DNA of 64,000 bases from Ascarosepion bandense (taxonomy: Eukaryota > Mollusca > Cephalopoda > Sepiida > Sepiidae): assembly GCA_037127315.1 (NCBI GenBank), contig JBBBDQ010000442.1:2087501-2151500 (forward strand), written 5' to 3'. Positions 20,519 through 29,582 of the stretch are shown here, piece by piece. The number at the start of each line of letters is the position of its first letter. The stretch's first letter is position 1. Made by a program: the position numbers and the translations under genes. The notes under the pieces are model-generated. The model worked only from the letters and a program-made list of their open reading frames with translations. It was not told the DNA's origin and searched no databases.

Positions 20519-20700
20519 GCAGGTTTCATTGAATAATATAGACAAGTTTTGTATATTAATTTTGTGTAGGATCCGTTCATACTGTCTGATATACTTGATG
20601 GTGATGTCGTTGAAAGACAACAAAAAATCACAATAATTGTTGATTTTTTTATCAGGTCTAAGCTTTCGGCTCACATAAGCCATTATCAAAGAGTAACTAT
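20340..20700 (-). mobile_element. Penelope-type terminal region with TA tract and stem-loop
   Basis: Contains a (TA)n/(GT)n tract (20358-20405), a (TA)n run (20457-20515), partial inverted similarity on either side of it, and on the minus strand the stem-loop GGCTTATGTGAGCC followed by GAAAGCTTAGA. The last motif is shared with the Penelope-like element at 27.47 kb. Bases 20701-20852 are unassigned. Confidence 0.45.
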
Positions 20701-20852
20701 TAACACGTTCTTGTATAATGTGTCAAGATTTTCTTTCGCTATTTCAATTTGCCTTTTCACAAGGCTCCATTTATATTTCAAGGTGGTGATGGTGTGTTGG
20801 GCTGCTGGATCATGTAATTTAAATTGTGTGTATTAAATATATATATATCGTG

Positions 20853-21060
20853 TCACCCCAAGCAAGGCATCCACTGCCACTATTGCGCTTGGGGCTACAT
20901 AGGGGAAGGTAAATAGAAAGAGTGGTTAGATATAGGAAATGTCAGAAGTGGGGTGATAGGTAGTTGGGAGGATGGGAAGAGTGTTTGAAAGAATGGAAGC
21001 GAGTTAGTGTGTTAGGAGGTGTCTATTGACCTTACATTTAAACTCCTGGAGATTGTAGCC
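20853..21060 (-). pseudogene. Jockey/CR1-like LINE 3' UTR and last codons, subfamily A
   Basis: Terminal signature CACCCCAAGCAAGGCATCCAC at 20855, then 3' UTR up to CTCCTGGAGATTGTAGCC, the codons for the final YNLQEFK-like segment. It is directly followed by an internal part of the LINE RT at 21063, so about 0.7 kb of the frame is deleted at the junction. Confidence 0.8.
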
Positions 21061-21062
21061 TT

Positions 21063-22152
21063 GAGGGACACCCGCGTTCGTATGGTAGCTCTGGGAGGCA
21101 TGTCCGTTTAATACCACTTTCAATGTGCAGTTAGATCGGAATTACTGGATTAATTCAAACAATTGTCCAGCTATACGATAGCTCCGCAGTTTGCATAGAA
21201 GGCCAGCATGCCAAACTCTGTCGAACGCTTTAGAGATATCCAAGGCGACGGTTCGGACTTCGCCATTCCTGTCGAGTGCCTGGTATATATACTCGGTGAT
21301 GGTCGTTAGCATATCGGGAGTAGACCTGGTGAAGCGGAAACCATACTTCTTGTCCGAGAGGAGCCTGTTTTCTGTGAGGTGCTGAACGAGCTCGGCGTTG
21401 ATAATGGCCTCGAACACTTTGCCAAAGATCGGAAGAAGGCTGATAGGGCGGTAATTTGCGGGGTCCGAGGGTTCTCCAGAGTTTTTGAATATAGGAACTA
21501 CAGAGGAAGATTTCCAACAGGCAGGAAAGCAGGAAGCAGAGAGGCAGAAGTTGTAGAGCTTAGAAAGTACAAAGGAGAGTTCAGGGGCACATTTCTTTAA
21601 GACTATGATTGGGCTTCCGTCCCCTCCGCTCGCTTTGTGGGGGTCAAATTTTGAGATTATCTTAGAGACAAGCGAGGGTGTAATGTGGACGTCATTCAGT
21701 TGAGCCTCAGTTCTAGGTGAGAAGTCGGGTGTAAAAACCCCAGACAAGTCCAGACTCGAATTGTTCGAGAATCTCCGTGCAAAGCATTCAGCCTTGTCCG
21801 CTGAGGAGGTGAGGACCTCAAAATTATTGATTAGTGGGGGTATTGTGGACTTGCTCTTGTTAAGTACTCTTTTACAGAGTCGCCAGTAGTCTTTGGCGCC
21901 GAACTTAGCGGATGCTATGCGTTGCTTCATTCTGGCAGCAAACAACGTCTTAGCTTCGTTAAGTATCTTTTTACACTTATTACGAGCTGAAGTGAAAAGG
22001 CGCCTGTTTTTGTCCGACGAGTAGCTACGGTAGAGTCGGAAGAAATGATTCCGGTGGGCAATGGCGGCCGAGCAAGCGGGCGAGAACCATGGAGACGAAT
22101 GAGACTTAAGCAGAAATTTCCTGGCAGGGATGAACGCATCTATGCCAGCCTA
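21063..22152 (-). pseudogene. Jockey/CR1-like LINE reverse transcriptase (5' half of RT, long open frame)
   Basis: The minus strand is open from about 22152 to 21142 (some 337 codons, no initiating ATG). It reads SPWFSPACSAAIAHRNHFF (linker after the endonuclease domain), then DPHKASGGDG, then NYRPISLLPIFGKVFEAII (RT motif 1-2), GFRFTRSTPDML and VALDISKAFDRVW (motif A, with the first catalytic Asp). QLFELIQ ends the frame at a stop; SYLSNRTLKVVLNG-like and AGVP-like codons follow to 21063. Motif C (YADD) and the thumb are missing because of the internal deletion. In life this enzyme would perform target-primed reverse transcription. It is the largest piece of this LINE family in the window. 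Confidence 0.85.
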
Positions 22153-22884
22153 AACCCAATATATAAACTTATTTATAAATGGAACTTTTTCTCTGTGCGT
22201 ATGTCTGTATGTGTGTGTGTGTGTGTCCGTTACCTATAGACTCCGAAACGGCTGAACCGATTTTCTTGAAAATTTACACAGTTGTACTATAAGCGTCTGC
22301 GAGTGTTCTTAGCTAGGTTTTGTGTCGAGGTACCCCAGATAAATATCGATAATCGATAATCGAAAAAAATCGGGTTATATAAGGAGTGGTCCGATTTTAA
22401 TCAAATTTTATACACTCATAGACAAAGACATAAGAAACGATATTCAGAAGTTTCAAGGTTGCAGTTCTTACAATAGTGCAGAAAATCGATAATATATATA
22501 TATATATAAGGCAAGATGTTTGTGTGTGTGTCTGTTTATCTGTCTGTATGTCTGTATTTTTTCAGCCCTTTTATTTTAGTTTTTGCTTCGGGTTTGGCTC
22601 TAAGTAGGTATAATTGTAGTTCTTAGTTTCAGCCATGATACCATTTACTCAGAGGATTTATTTAGCCTTCAAAATTCAGTTTACGACGAAAAAAAATCAT
22701 TCGATATCGATAGCAGGAAATCAAAATTTGACTTACATCCATTTATTTTTCTTTCAGTTCTACGGTTTTGCTTTAACTGGAAACAGCTATTGCTTTTTAG
22801 TCTTTCGTGCCAACGTCCAAAGAGTCTGAGCTCCAGGACCATGGGTTAGTTTTAAAGTTTTCATTACAGCCGAGCAACGCCTGG

Positions 22885-22890
<6 letters not shown>
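22153..22890 (+). mobile_element. Non-autonomous Helitron, family 1
   Basis: Begins near AATATATAAACTTATTTATA with the ACTCCGAAACGGCTGAACC block, the AATCGATAATCGA palindrome, GGCAAGATGTTTGTGTG and GAGCTCCAGGACCATG, and reaches the terminal GAGCAACGCCTGGCTATA. The CTAGT is replaced here by a (TA)n tract, after which three more 3' ends follow. Confidence 0.8.
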
Positions 22891-22928
<38 letters not shown>

Positions 22929-22933
<5 letters not shown>

Positions 22934-23337
22934 GTTCGATTGCTAAATTGTCGCAATTATTTTATTATTTCAAATATTCTTTATGCTGAGTCTGAGCTCC
23001 AGGACCATTTGATTAGTTTTAAAGCTTTCATTACACCCGGGCAACGCCGGGCTATATATATATATATTAAGTTCGATTGCTAAATTGTCGCAATTATTTT
23101 ATTATTTCAAATATTCTTTATGCTGAGTCTGAGCTCCAGGACCATTTGATTAGTTTTAAAGCTTTCATTACACCCGGGCAACGCCGGGCTATATATATAT
23201 ATATTAAGTTCGATTGCTAAATTGTCGCAATTATTTTATTATTTCAAATATTCTTTATGCTGAGTCTGAGCTCCAGGACCATTTGATTAGTTTTAAAGCT
23301 TTCATTACACCCGGGCAACGCCGGGCTATACTGCTAG
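22929..23337 (+). repeat. Three tandem Helitron 3' ends, about 137-bp unit
   Basis: TAAGTTCGATTGCTAAATTG starts at about 22931, 23067 and 23204. Each unit runs to CCGGGCAACGCCGGGCTATA, and only the last reaches ACTGCTAGT (23337). Units are almost identical, so the amplification is recent. Confidence 0.85.
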
Positions 23338-23449
23338 TTATTATACAGAAGGTGAGGACAATGGATAAATTGGCATATAAATTATGCAAAAATGAAAATA
23401 ACATTGACATAACATTTTAACAGATATATTTATGAAAATTACAGTAAAA

Positions 23450-23912
23450 TATCTTTAAATATTAAAGAGGAAATTTATTCAATAAAATCACCATTGACTC
23501 CAACCACAAGTTCCATACAACTTTGGAATATCCTGCAACTCTTCAGGACAGTCTCCTTGTTTAAGTTGGTGAATTCTGCCATAATCCTTGCCTTGCAAGG
23601 AGTTTTGTTGGTCACACATTCAACTGCTCTGAATATATAAAAAAAAAAGGGGCTGTAGTCTTGGGAGTTAGGTGGCTAATGTAGGAGATGATGTGGTCGC
23701 AGATATTATCTGAGAGACATGACTAGGTTCTCTTGCTTGTATGCCATTGTGCAGAATTCTTTTGTCAGACAGTCTCCCAGCAGCCCACCTCTTGACTCAA
23801 AGCAGAACTGCCTTCTCAATTACTTGATGTAGGCCTCAGTGGTGAGTCTGATGCTCTGTGGGAAGATGAATGAAGCCATGACATTGACATCTCTAGTGAT
23901 CACACCACTGTA
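23450..23912 (-). pseudogene. mariner/IS630-type DDE transposase remnant
   Basis: The minus strand reads SGVITRDVNVMASFIFPQSI, RLTTEAYIK, then PPNSQDYSPFF, NKTPCKARIMAEFTNLN, KETVLKSC and VVGVNGDFIE. The order (G.....DG..MP.FIF, L....Y, W.PNSPD.NPLDY, N.EKE...AC) matches the C-terminal half of DD34D/E transposases of the mariner/IS630 group. Third-residue context is mutated to NSQDYSPF. A related terminal segment is at 24378-24425. 23338-23449 is unassigned AT-rich sequence. Confidence 0.7.
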
Positions 23913-24190
23913 TTTCTATCGAGTAGCGTGTATAAATTAAGATCGTAATGGTTAAAATGACATATAGGCCAGAGAGATGTAATAACATATTGACATGACA
24001 TATACGCTACTGATGTGCAATGACATCAGGTAGATGGTACGAGTGACACTAATAGCGTGGGAAATGGGGAACTAAAAAAAAGCATTTGGAGAATCGTTGT
24101 TCTTCACAAGTTCGTATCTTTGTAGTGCTTAGCAATGTTTGACCATTTTTTTATCCCCCTCTCTGTTCAGTCATCCATTTACACAAGATC
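23913..24190. repeat. Dispersed direct repeat, copy 1 (about 275 bp)
   Basis: Shares CTATCGAGTAGCGTGTATAA through TTCAGTCATCCATTTACACA with 25319-25602 at about 90-95 percent identity by eye. It interrupts or abuts the transposase remnant. Class unknown. 24191-24377 is unassigned. Confidence 0.8.
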
Positions 24191-24407
24191 GTTAAGTGGG
24201 TTAATTTCTGTCCATTTGACTTTTCGTGACTCATCCAACTTTTACAAAATTTTTCGTCACTTTCCACAGATTGAACACTCAAACACGCTGAAATGTTTGT
24301 CTTAAAGTTTCGCAGTAAAGTATGTTGTTTTCAAATTTCTGGCAGAGTGAATTGTGACATGGTGCTCTTTTTCTCAGGGATGGTGCTCACCTGACCCTAT
24401 TACATTG

Positions 24408-24660
24408 TTCAGTTGACAAAATCAAAAACCCAGGATTGAAACCCGACCGAATTGGCGTCAATCCGCGATTCTACCTCTGAGCTATGGGCGCCCGGTAGAA
24501 GGAGGCAGACTTTTAGCGTGTGATATATCATGTATACACACGCCAATAGCTGAGAGTGCTCTAATTCATGACTGAATGAACGATGCGTAGATGCTAGAGT
24601 AGTTACTATTTTTCCAAAGTCTACCATTCTTCCAGAGTGATCAGTCAGGGTGTGAGAGCC
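24408..24660 (-). mobile_element. SINE family 2 head plus flank, tandem unit 1
   Basis: The minus-strand head GCGCCCATAGCTCAGAGG with GGTTTCAATCCTGGG is a clean A/B box pair for this family. The adjacent 150 bp (24505-24660) is repeated at 24790-24955, 292 bp away, so the SINE and its flank were duplicated together. Confidence 0.7.
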
Positions 24661-24955
24661 TAAATAGTCATCCTCAAACAGATCTATTTAGCTGTATCAC
24701 AACTCATCAATACGGTAAGACATCCGATTACTTTTTACCCAAGATTGAAACCCGACCGAATTCTACCTCTGAGCTATGGGCGCTCGGTAGAAGGAGGAAG
24801 ACTTTTAGCGTGTGATATATCATGTATACACACGCCAATAGCTGAGAATGTTCTAATTCATTACTGAATGAGCGATGCTTAAGTGCTAGAGTAGCTACTG
24901 TTTTTTGAAAGTCTACCATTCTTCCAGAGTGCTTAATCAGGGTGTGAGACCGTAT
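24661..24955 (-). mobile_element. SINE family 2 plus flank, tandem unit 2
   Basis: A more complete SINE body (CTGTATCACAACTCATCAATAC on the plus strand) with a 19-bp deletion in the head relative to unit 1, followed by the same 150-bp flank. Confidence 0.7.
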
Positions 24956-25313
24956 ATAAAGTTTTGTGAATCACCCTATACAATAAAAATGAAGAATGAA
25001 TTAAAAATTACTTCTTGCTTGTCCTGGGGCCCCGTAATTTTAAAAACTGGCCACGCCTCTAATGGTAAAGTGATGATAATGTAATGAACCCATAATCGTA
25101 AGGAGAGTAAGGATTTTTCTTTTACAGACTTTGGCAACTGCTATGTTTGTAATTACGTTTAAGACGAGGAAGAGTAAGGAGTCTGGCGAGAAAGCATGTG
25201 GTAGCGAGTTTAGTTAAAGAAATGATTGATTCGAATTTGAGAGATGAGTAAGTGTTATTAATTCTTTGTTGCCTGTAAGGCTTGCGATAATAAAGATGAT
25301 AAATGAGATGTTT
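24956..25313. other. Unassigned sequence
   Basis: No gene. A 93-codon frame on the minus strand overlaps but has no recognisable domain. Confidence 0.4.
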
Positions 25314-25600
25314 GGTTTCTATCGAGTAGCGTGTATAAATTAAGATCGTAATGGTTGAAATGACATATAGGCCAGTGAGATGTAATAACAAACGTAATGA
25401 CATATTGACATGACATATACGCTACTGATGTGCAATGACATCAGGTAGACGGTACCTAGTGACGCTAATGACATTGTAAATGGGGAACTAAAAGAAAAGC
25501 ATTTGGAGAATCGTTGTTCTTCACAAGTTCGTATCTTTGTAGCTCTTAGCAATGTTTGACCATTTTTTTATCCCCCTTTTTGTTCAGTCATCCATTTACA
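25314..25600. repeat. Dispersed direct repeat, copy 2
   Basis: Second copy of the 23913-24190 segment, with an extra AACGTAATGACATATTGACA-like insertion and small differences. Same orientation. Confidence 0.8.
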
Positions 25601-25678
25601 CAAGTGGGTTAATTTCTGGCCGTTTTACTTTTTGTGACTGTTGAATTTTCCAAACCTTCCTTCCTCATTAGTTGCATT

Positions 25679-26412
25679 CAATCAGTTAAGTGTCATAAGT
25701 GATAAACGCTTTGGGCGATCATGTCTCGAAAGAGACATGACTGACTGGGCAGAAGATTTTCTATCCTGCTCTTTAAACTATAGCTGAAGGGAGAAGAGAC
25801 GGATTGTATTAATAAATAGAAATTAGTGGGGGATCAGATTATTACTTAATAACAATAGAAAACTGATCCCCCACTTTTTGTCCAGTAGAAGCTTTACTTA
25901 TGTTTCCAACTATTATCTTCATTCAGTCAGTTAAGTGCCATCCGTGAGACACGCTTGGGCGATCATGTCTCGAAAGAGACATGACTGACTGGGCAGAAGA
26001 TTTTCTATCCTGCTCTTTAAACTATAGCTGAAGGGAGAAGAGACGGATTGTATTAATAAATAGAAATTAGTGGGGGATCAGGTTATTACTTAATAACAAT
26101 AAAAAATTGATCCCCCACTTTTTGTCCAGTAGAAGCTTTACTTATGTTTCCAACTATTATCTTCATTCAGTCAGTTAAGTGCCATCCGTGATACATGCTT
26201 TGGGCGATCATGTCTCGAAAGAGACATGACTGATTGGGCAGAAGATTTTCTATCCTGCACTTTAAACTATAGCTGAAGGAAGAAACGACGGATTGCATTA
26301 ATGAGCAGTAATTAGTGGGGGATCAGTTTTCTGTTGTTATTAAGTAATAAACTGATCCCCCGATATCTACATTATCACCCAAAGCGTGTATCACATATGG
26401 CACTTAACTGAC
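25679..26412 (-). repeat. Tandem SINE-1 tail array with hairpins, 244-bp period, last unit inverted
   Basis: CAGTTAAGTG starts at 25683, 25928 and 26172 (steps 245 and 244). Each period contains the SINE-1 tail (GATCATGTCTCGAAAGAGAC), AAACTATAGCTGAAGG and one hairpin of about 51 bp (25825-25875, 26069-26119, 26314-26361). After the third hairpin the sequence turns round: 26362-26412 is the tail in the opposite orientation (CGTGTATCACATATGGCACT). Confidence 0.85.
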
Positions 26413-26456
26413 TGAATGAAGATAATAGTTGAAAACATCAGTAAAGCTTCTTCAAA

Positions 26457-26507
26457 AGTGGGGGATCAGTTTTCTATTGTCATTGACTAATAAACTGATC
26501 CCCCACT
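26457..26507. repeat. Hairpin module
   Basis: AGTGGGGGATCAGTTT and AAACTGATCCCCCACT are perfect inverted arms with a ~19-bp loop. It directly borders the LINE at 26508. Confidence 0.9.
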
Positions 26508-26893
26508 TTTGCCTCCTATATATAAATTTACTCGAGCCACAAGATTAGCAACTAAGTCCCACCCTTTTACTGTGAAACCAATAAATTGTAAACGCAAATT
26601 CTACTCAGGCAGCTTCTTTTCTCACCTGTGGAATTCCCTTCCATTTACTTGCTTCCCCGACAGCTACAATCTTCAAGAATTTAAATGTAAAGTCAATAGT
26701 CATCTCCTAACTCACTAACCTGTATCCTCTCTCTCATGCTCCTTTCTCTGTCCACTCCACTCTCATCAGTATTCTCATCCTTCTCTTATCAACACTTACC
26801 CTGGCACCCCATATAACCTGTCGCTCTTTCTCATAACTTTCTTCCTATGTAACCCCCTGCAAAACAGTGGCAGTAAACTGCTTTGCTTGGGGC

Positions 26894-26896
<3 letters not shown>
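26508..26896 (+). pseudogene. Jockey/CR1-like LINE 3' end
   Basis: Open codons from 26509 give KFTRATRLATKSHPFTVKPI, NCKRKFYSGSFFSHLWNSLP (RTSR deleted), FTCFPDSYNLQEFKCKVNSH, LLTH and stop at 26718. The 3' UTR ends CTTTGCTTGGGGCGAATATA and runs into (TA)n at 26897-26936. Confidence 0.85.
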
Positions 26897-26936
<40 letters not shown>

Positions 26937-26942
<6 letters not shown>

Positions 26943-27362
26943 ATATCAATAAACAACAAACACGCATATATATAAAAATATAAGTTATATTTTTATTGAT
27001 GACGATGAACCGTGTAGCCTAGTGAACAGAGAGTGAGAGAGCGCGCTTCTACTGGGGCTGACGGGGGGGTCGTATCTGTTGCTCCTCTGGTCTGGTCTGG
27101 CTCTCTCGTCTGCCTCTGTCTCTCTGCCTGTCTGGTGAAATCCGTGCCCCGAGGTCTTTTTATAATCTCCAAACCGGAACTTTCGGCTTTGCCTCGCCCA
27201 CGCATGCCCACGTAATTCTCAGAGACACCTGTTCTGTTTGCCTCTTGTAGCCATTTCCGCTACTGCCGGAAATAAGGTCAAACAAACATCCGTTCCTTTC
27301 AACGACCGGAAAACACCCCCGCTTGCATCAGCCTTTCCTCGGGTGGGGCGGGATTGTTATAT

Positions 27363-27366
<4 letters not shown>
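26937..27366 (-). mobile_element. Solo LTR of an LTR retrotransposon
   Basis: The 430-bp block starts TGTTGTATATC and ends GTTATATTACA, the TG...CA ends of an LTR, and is flanked on both sides by TATA within a (TA)n tract, consistent with a 4-bp target duplication. On the minus strand there is a TATA box (ATTATAAAAAGACC near 27163), a GC-rich leader and an AATAAA signal near 26994, in the correct order for U3-R-U5. No internal region or second LTR is present, so recombination has probably removed them. Superfamily (Gypsy, BEL or other) cannot be told. Confidence 0.65.

Positions 27367-27417
<51 letters not shown>
27367..27417. repeat. (TA)n microsatellite
   Basis: Continuation of the TA tract in which the LTR lies. 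27418-27464 is AT-rich, unassigned. Confidence 0.95.
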
Positions 27418-27419
<2 letters not shown>

Positions 27420-27464
27420 TGTTAAATATAAAAGACAATGAATGTCTATTATTTATTGATTTTC

Positions 27465-28150
27465 TTCTAAGCTTTCGGCTCACATGAGCCATCTTCAGAG
27501 ATGTTGCTTAGACTGAAAAATTATAACATCCACCATCACCGACGATTTTATTTTGTGTTGACATAAAACTCCGCTTGGCAACGGCAATAGTTACCAAAAC
27601 TAATAAACGCAGTTCTTAAGTTTGCGATGCGGTTTTATGACGTCAACAAGCACTAAACTAAATTCTTTACAAAAAACCAATGTAGTGTACCAATTTACAT
27701 GCCCATTCAGAGATTGCATCTCTGATACTAATAAAAAAACTAGTATATATATTGGTTTTACTACAACCACGCTCTCCCGTAGACTTACATGTCATCTTTC
27801 GGATCAGAGTACTATTAAACAACATTTAAACATAAACATGTAGGTAATATCAGACAGATTTTGGTCAACAATACGGTGATCCTTACTCATACACAGTAAA
27901 AGTAAAAGGAACCTGCAGATATTGGAGGTCATGTACATCAAATCTAAACAACCAACACTCAATTAAATCAACTTTAAATCCGGAAATAACGTATTACATT
28001 GCATTTGACTACATGGTTTTGTTGTCATTTCGCGCTATCCCGCGGTGTGACGTCATAAAACCGCATCGCAAATTTAAGAACTACGTTTATTATTTTTGGT
28101 AACTATTGCCGTTGCCAAGCGGAGTTTTATGTCAACACAAAATAAAATAC
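27465..28150 (+). mobile_element. Penelope-like element remnant with about 100-bp inverted repeats
   Basis: Inverted repeats of about 100 bp enclose the core: 27546-27647 (TTGTGTTGACATAAAACTCC ... GCGGTTTTATGACGTCA) and 28046-28148 (TGACGTCATAAAACCGC ... GGAGTTTTATGTCAACACAA). The core carries a GIY-YIG frame. Just outside, minus-strand 27498-27472 has CTGAAGA, the stem GGCTCATGTGAGCC and GAAA, resembling a hammerhead ribozyme core; such ribozymes are known in Penelope-like element ends. Confidence 0.65.
27622..27843 (+). pseudogene. GIY-YIG endonuclease fragment (Penelope-like)
   Basis: 73 open codons with TKLNSLQKTNVVYQFTCPF, then SIYIGFTTTTLSRRLTCHLS and STIKQHLN. The VVYQF.CP block, YIG.T...L..RL..HL and the IKQHL block follow the GIY-YIG order (the first motif changed to VVY, the second to YIG, then the catalytic Arg in RRL). 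No reverse transcriptase is attached. A fragment only. Confidence 0.7.
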
Positions 28151-28610
28151 ATGACTAAATACATTAATAAATACTAAATACATAACTAAATACTAAAGAT
28201 ATAACTAAATACATAATTAACTACTAAATACATAACAAAATACTAAATACATAACTAAATAAATTAATAAATACTAAATACATAACTAAATACTAAATAC
28301 ATAACTAAATACTGAATACATAACTAAATACATAACTAAATACATAACTAAATACTAAATACATAACTAAATATTAAATACATAACTAAATATTAATACA
28401 TAACTAAATACATTAATAAATACTAAATACATAACTAAATACATAACTAAATACATAACTAAACACTAAATACATAACTAAATACATTAATAAATACTAA
28501 ATACATGACTAAATATACATGATATACATATACATGACTAACTAAATACATGACTACATATTAATATATAACTAAATACTAAATACATAACTAAATACAT
28601 AACTAAAAAG
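28151..28610. repeat. Minisatellite of ACTAAATACATA-type modules
   Basis: Irregular arrangement of CATAACTAAATA, CTAAATA and CATTAATAAATA, 12-21 bp each, over about 460 bp. Confidence 0.9.
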
Positions 28611-28912
28611 CTTCAAATTTTACTTTGGACAACCTTTTATCTGGAGTCATTGGGCTGGAGAGATTTTTATTCTGCAGTTCGAATAATTTTTATTTTATTT
28701 TTTTACGAATGCCCTCGGCATCATTTTACTTAGGAAGGGATTTCGGAGTTTTTATATTGAAACAACAGACATTGACACTAACAAAAACAGACAGAAATAT
28801 CATTGGAGTTAACTTTCCAGAATTTCGTGCGCCAAATAATTGTCATGTTTGGAGACAAGCTACAATGTTAGGAAAAATCAGGTTTACATTGTTCTCTCGC
28901 CATTTTGTTTTT
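28611..28912. other. Unassigned sequence
   Basis: A 108-codon plus-strand frame (28625-28951) runs through here and into the antisense LINE tail. I recognise no domain and the last 15 codons are LINE sequence, so I do not call a gene. Confidence 0.4.
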
Positions 28913-29541
28913 TTAATCATTTCACCCCGAGCAAGGCGGAAACGCCACTGATGTGCAGGGGGTTACATAAATGTAAAAAGATTAATTAGAAAAGAGTGAG
29001 GAGTACAAGCTAGTTAGAAAGGAACAATAGAAAGCTGAGAAAGCAGGTGCGATGACAGATACATAGGTGGAGAGAAAGGGAAGGTTATACAGGGGTGGGG
29101 AGAGAGCTAGAGGCCAGTGGTTAGTAGATGAGTATTAACTTTGCATTTAAATTTCTGGAGGTTGTAGCCGTCAGGAAAGCAAGAATACGGGAGCGAGTTC
29201 CACAGGCGGGAAGTGCGAGAGAAGAAGCTGCAGGAGTAGAATTGTCGTCTGCATTTGGCTAACCTGACTGTGAATGGGTGGGACCCAGTTGCCAGTCTGG
29301 TTGCACGGGTAAACACCTGTTGAGGAGGCATCAGTGACTTAAGCTCATCCGAGCAGAAGCCATAAAAGTATTTATAGAAGAGACAGAGGGAGGCCACATT
29401 TCGACGATGGGAAAGTGGCTGCAGTCGAGTCGCCAGATCAGTACCTATCACATTACAGACTCTCCTTTGGAGCCTGTCGAGAACACTGAGGAGAACGGCA
29501 GGGGCACCTGACCATAAATGGCAGCAGTAGTCCATTTTCAC
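28913..29541 (-). pseudogene. Jockey/CR1-like LINE, subfamily B, RT C-terminus and 3' UTR
   Basis: One intact frame of 144 codons at 29541-29107: [93 protein letters not shown] and NTHLLTTGL-stop, then the 3' UTR to 28913. It is the cleanest subfamily B copy and its uninterrupted frame suggests recent insertion. 5'-truncated within the thumb region, next to an RTE element at 29583. Confidence 0.9.
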
Positions 29542-29582
29542 GGTTTAGCTTTCGTGGCCTCGTTGTATCGCCGGCTTTTAAA

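Noticed and set aside
21191..21600. Plus-strand frames opposite the LINE reverse transcriptase
   Set aside because: Antisense of a well-supported RT frame on the minus strand.
28625..28951. 108-codon plus-strand frame
   Set aside because: The end overlaps the antisense LINE tail, no recognisable domain, composition like surrounding AT-rich DNA.
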